Assembly: GCA_900754175.1 (NCBI GenBank)
Contig: CAAEBS010000168.1
Coordinates: 1 to 6,028, forward strand
Direction: 5' to 3'
Length of the DNA: 6,028 bases
From: Clostridia bacterium
GTDB taxonomy: Bacteria > Bacillota > Clostridia > Oscillospirales > CAG-272
Each line of letters begins with the position of its first letter. The stretch's first letter is position 1. The position numbers and the translations under genes were made by a program. Shown here piece after piece: positions 5,812 through 6,028 of the stretch. Under the pieces are notes generated by a model. It ran no database searches and had not been told where the DNA came from. It was given only the letters and a program-made list of their open reading frames with translations.

Positions 5812-5845
5812 CGGGGGAAACTTTTCTGGAGAAAAGTTTCCCCCG
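5812..5845. repeat. Perfect 15-bp hairpin just after ribU
   Basis: CGGGGGAAACTTTTC (5812-5826) is the exact reverse complement of GAAAAGTTTCCCCCG (5831-5845) with a TGGA loop. It starts 8 bases after the ribU stop. No T-run follows on either strand, so it is not a standard intrinsic terminator, though it could protect or define the 3' end of the ribU mRNA. The AAACTTTTC-type stem followed by CCGGACCCC and CTTTCAAA looks like an intergenic repeat I associate with gut Clostridia; that association is from memory. Confidence 0.6.
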
Positions 5846-5946
5846 GACCCCTTTCAAAAGACTTTCAAACAAGGGAAAGGGATATAGCTGACCCGGGGTT
5901 TTACCGTTACGGAGGTACAGCAAAAGGATAGTGCGTTCGGCGTTTG

Positions 5947-6010
5947 GAGATCCCGACCTGCGGTCGCCCTGCGGGTTCGACTCCGGGCTTCGCCCTCCGC
6001 TCAGGATGAC
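5947..6010. repeat. Nested-hairpin intergenic repeat (GAGATC ... CGCTCAGGATGACA type)
   Basis: Outer arms ATCC (5950-5953) and GGAT (6004-6007) enclose three small hairpins: CGACC-TGC-GGTCG (5954-5966), CCC-TGC-GGG (5967-5975) and GGGC-TTC-GCCC (5985-5995). The flanks GAGATCC and CGCTCAGGATGACA match the ends of a short repeat family that I recall as common between genes of gut bacteria. No reading frame or T-run goes with it. The stretch 5846-5946 before it holds nothing recognisable. Confidence 0.5.
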
Positions 6011-6028
6011 ACGGGAGGCGGGATAGTC

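Noticed and set aside
175..5863. 12-base direct repeat TTTCAAAAGACT at 175-186 and 5852-5863
   Set aside because: About one 12-base match is expected by chance in a window of this size, and no flanking similarity extends it.
5967..5990. GGTTCGACTCC (5974-5984) resembling a tRNA T-arm
   Set aside because: Only two base pairs flank the 7-base loop, and no acceptor stem, D-arm or anticodon arm can be formed around it.

Overview
The window carries a complete str (streptomycin) operon, rpsL-rpsG-fusA-tuf, followed by a separately terminated riboflavin-uptake unit made of an FMN riboswitch and ribU. Everything recognisable is on the + strand. Purine-rich Shine-Dalgarno sequences, a long Gram-positive type S12 (138 aa), an ECF-type RibU under an FMN riboswitch, and mixed-to-moderate GC with AT-rich leaders point to a Bacillota member, most likely a gut-type Clostridium relative (Oscillospirales-like). 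That placement is inference from protein and intergenic style, not from a database match.

Layout: 1-69 is a cluster of three short perfect hairpins. 70-187 holds no gene, only a 12-base palindrome. 188-216 is a promoter with perfect consensus -35 and -10 hexamers, whose transcript should begin near 223 with a small 5' hairpin. rpsL (330-746), rpsG (898-1368, GTG start), fusA (1406-3526) and tuf (3575-4780) follow in one direction with gaps of 151, 37 and 48 bases, each with its own Shine-Dalgarno. A strong intrinsic terminator (4797-4844) closes the operon. Only 11 bases later begins an FMN riboswitch aptamer (4856-4964), with a readable antiterminator and terminator, leading into ribU (5057-5803). 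The remaining 225 bases hold a perfect 15-bp hairpin and a nested-hairpin intergenic repeat, with no gene.

How it works together: S12 and S7 are 30S proteins, EF-G translocates the ribosome and EF-Tu delivers aminoacyl-tRNA, so the operon sets core translation capacity from one strong promoter. RibU is the substrate-binding membrane subunit of a riboflavin importer. High FMN should stop its expression by transcription termination, in a hairpin that also buries its ribosome binding site.

No wholly new system is evident. The points most worth checking are a 20-base perfect inverted repeat flanking rpsL (287-306 and 802-821), an arginine in S12 at the position of the classical streptomycin-resistance residue K88, an EF-Tu with unusual GTPase-motif residues (SAR in place of SAL in G5), a RibU with an extra C-terminal membrane segment, and the lack of a visible promoter for ribU.
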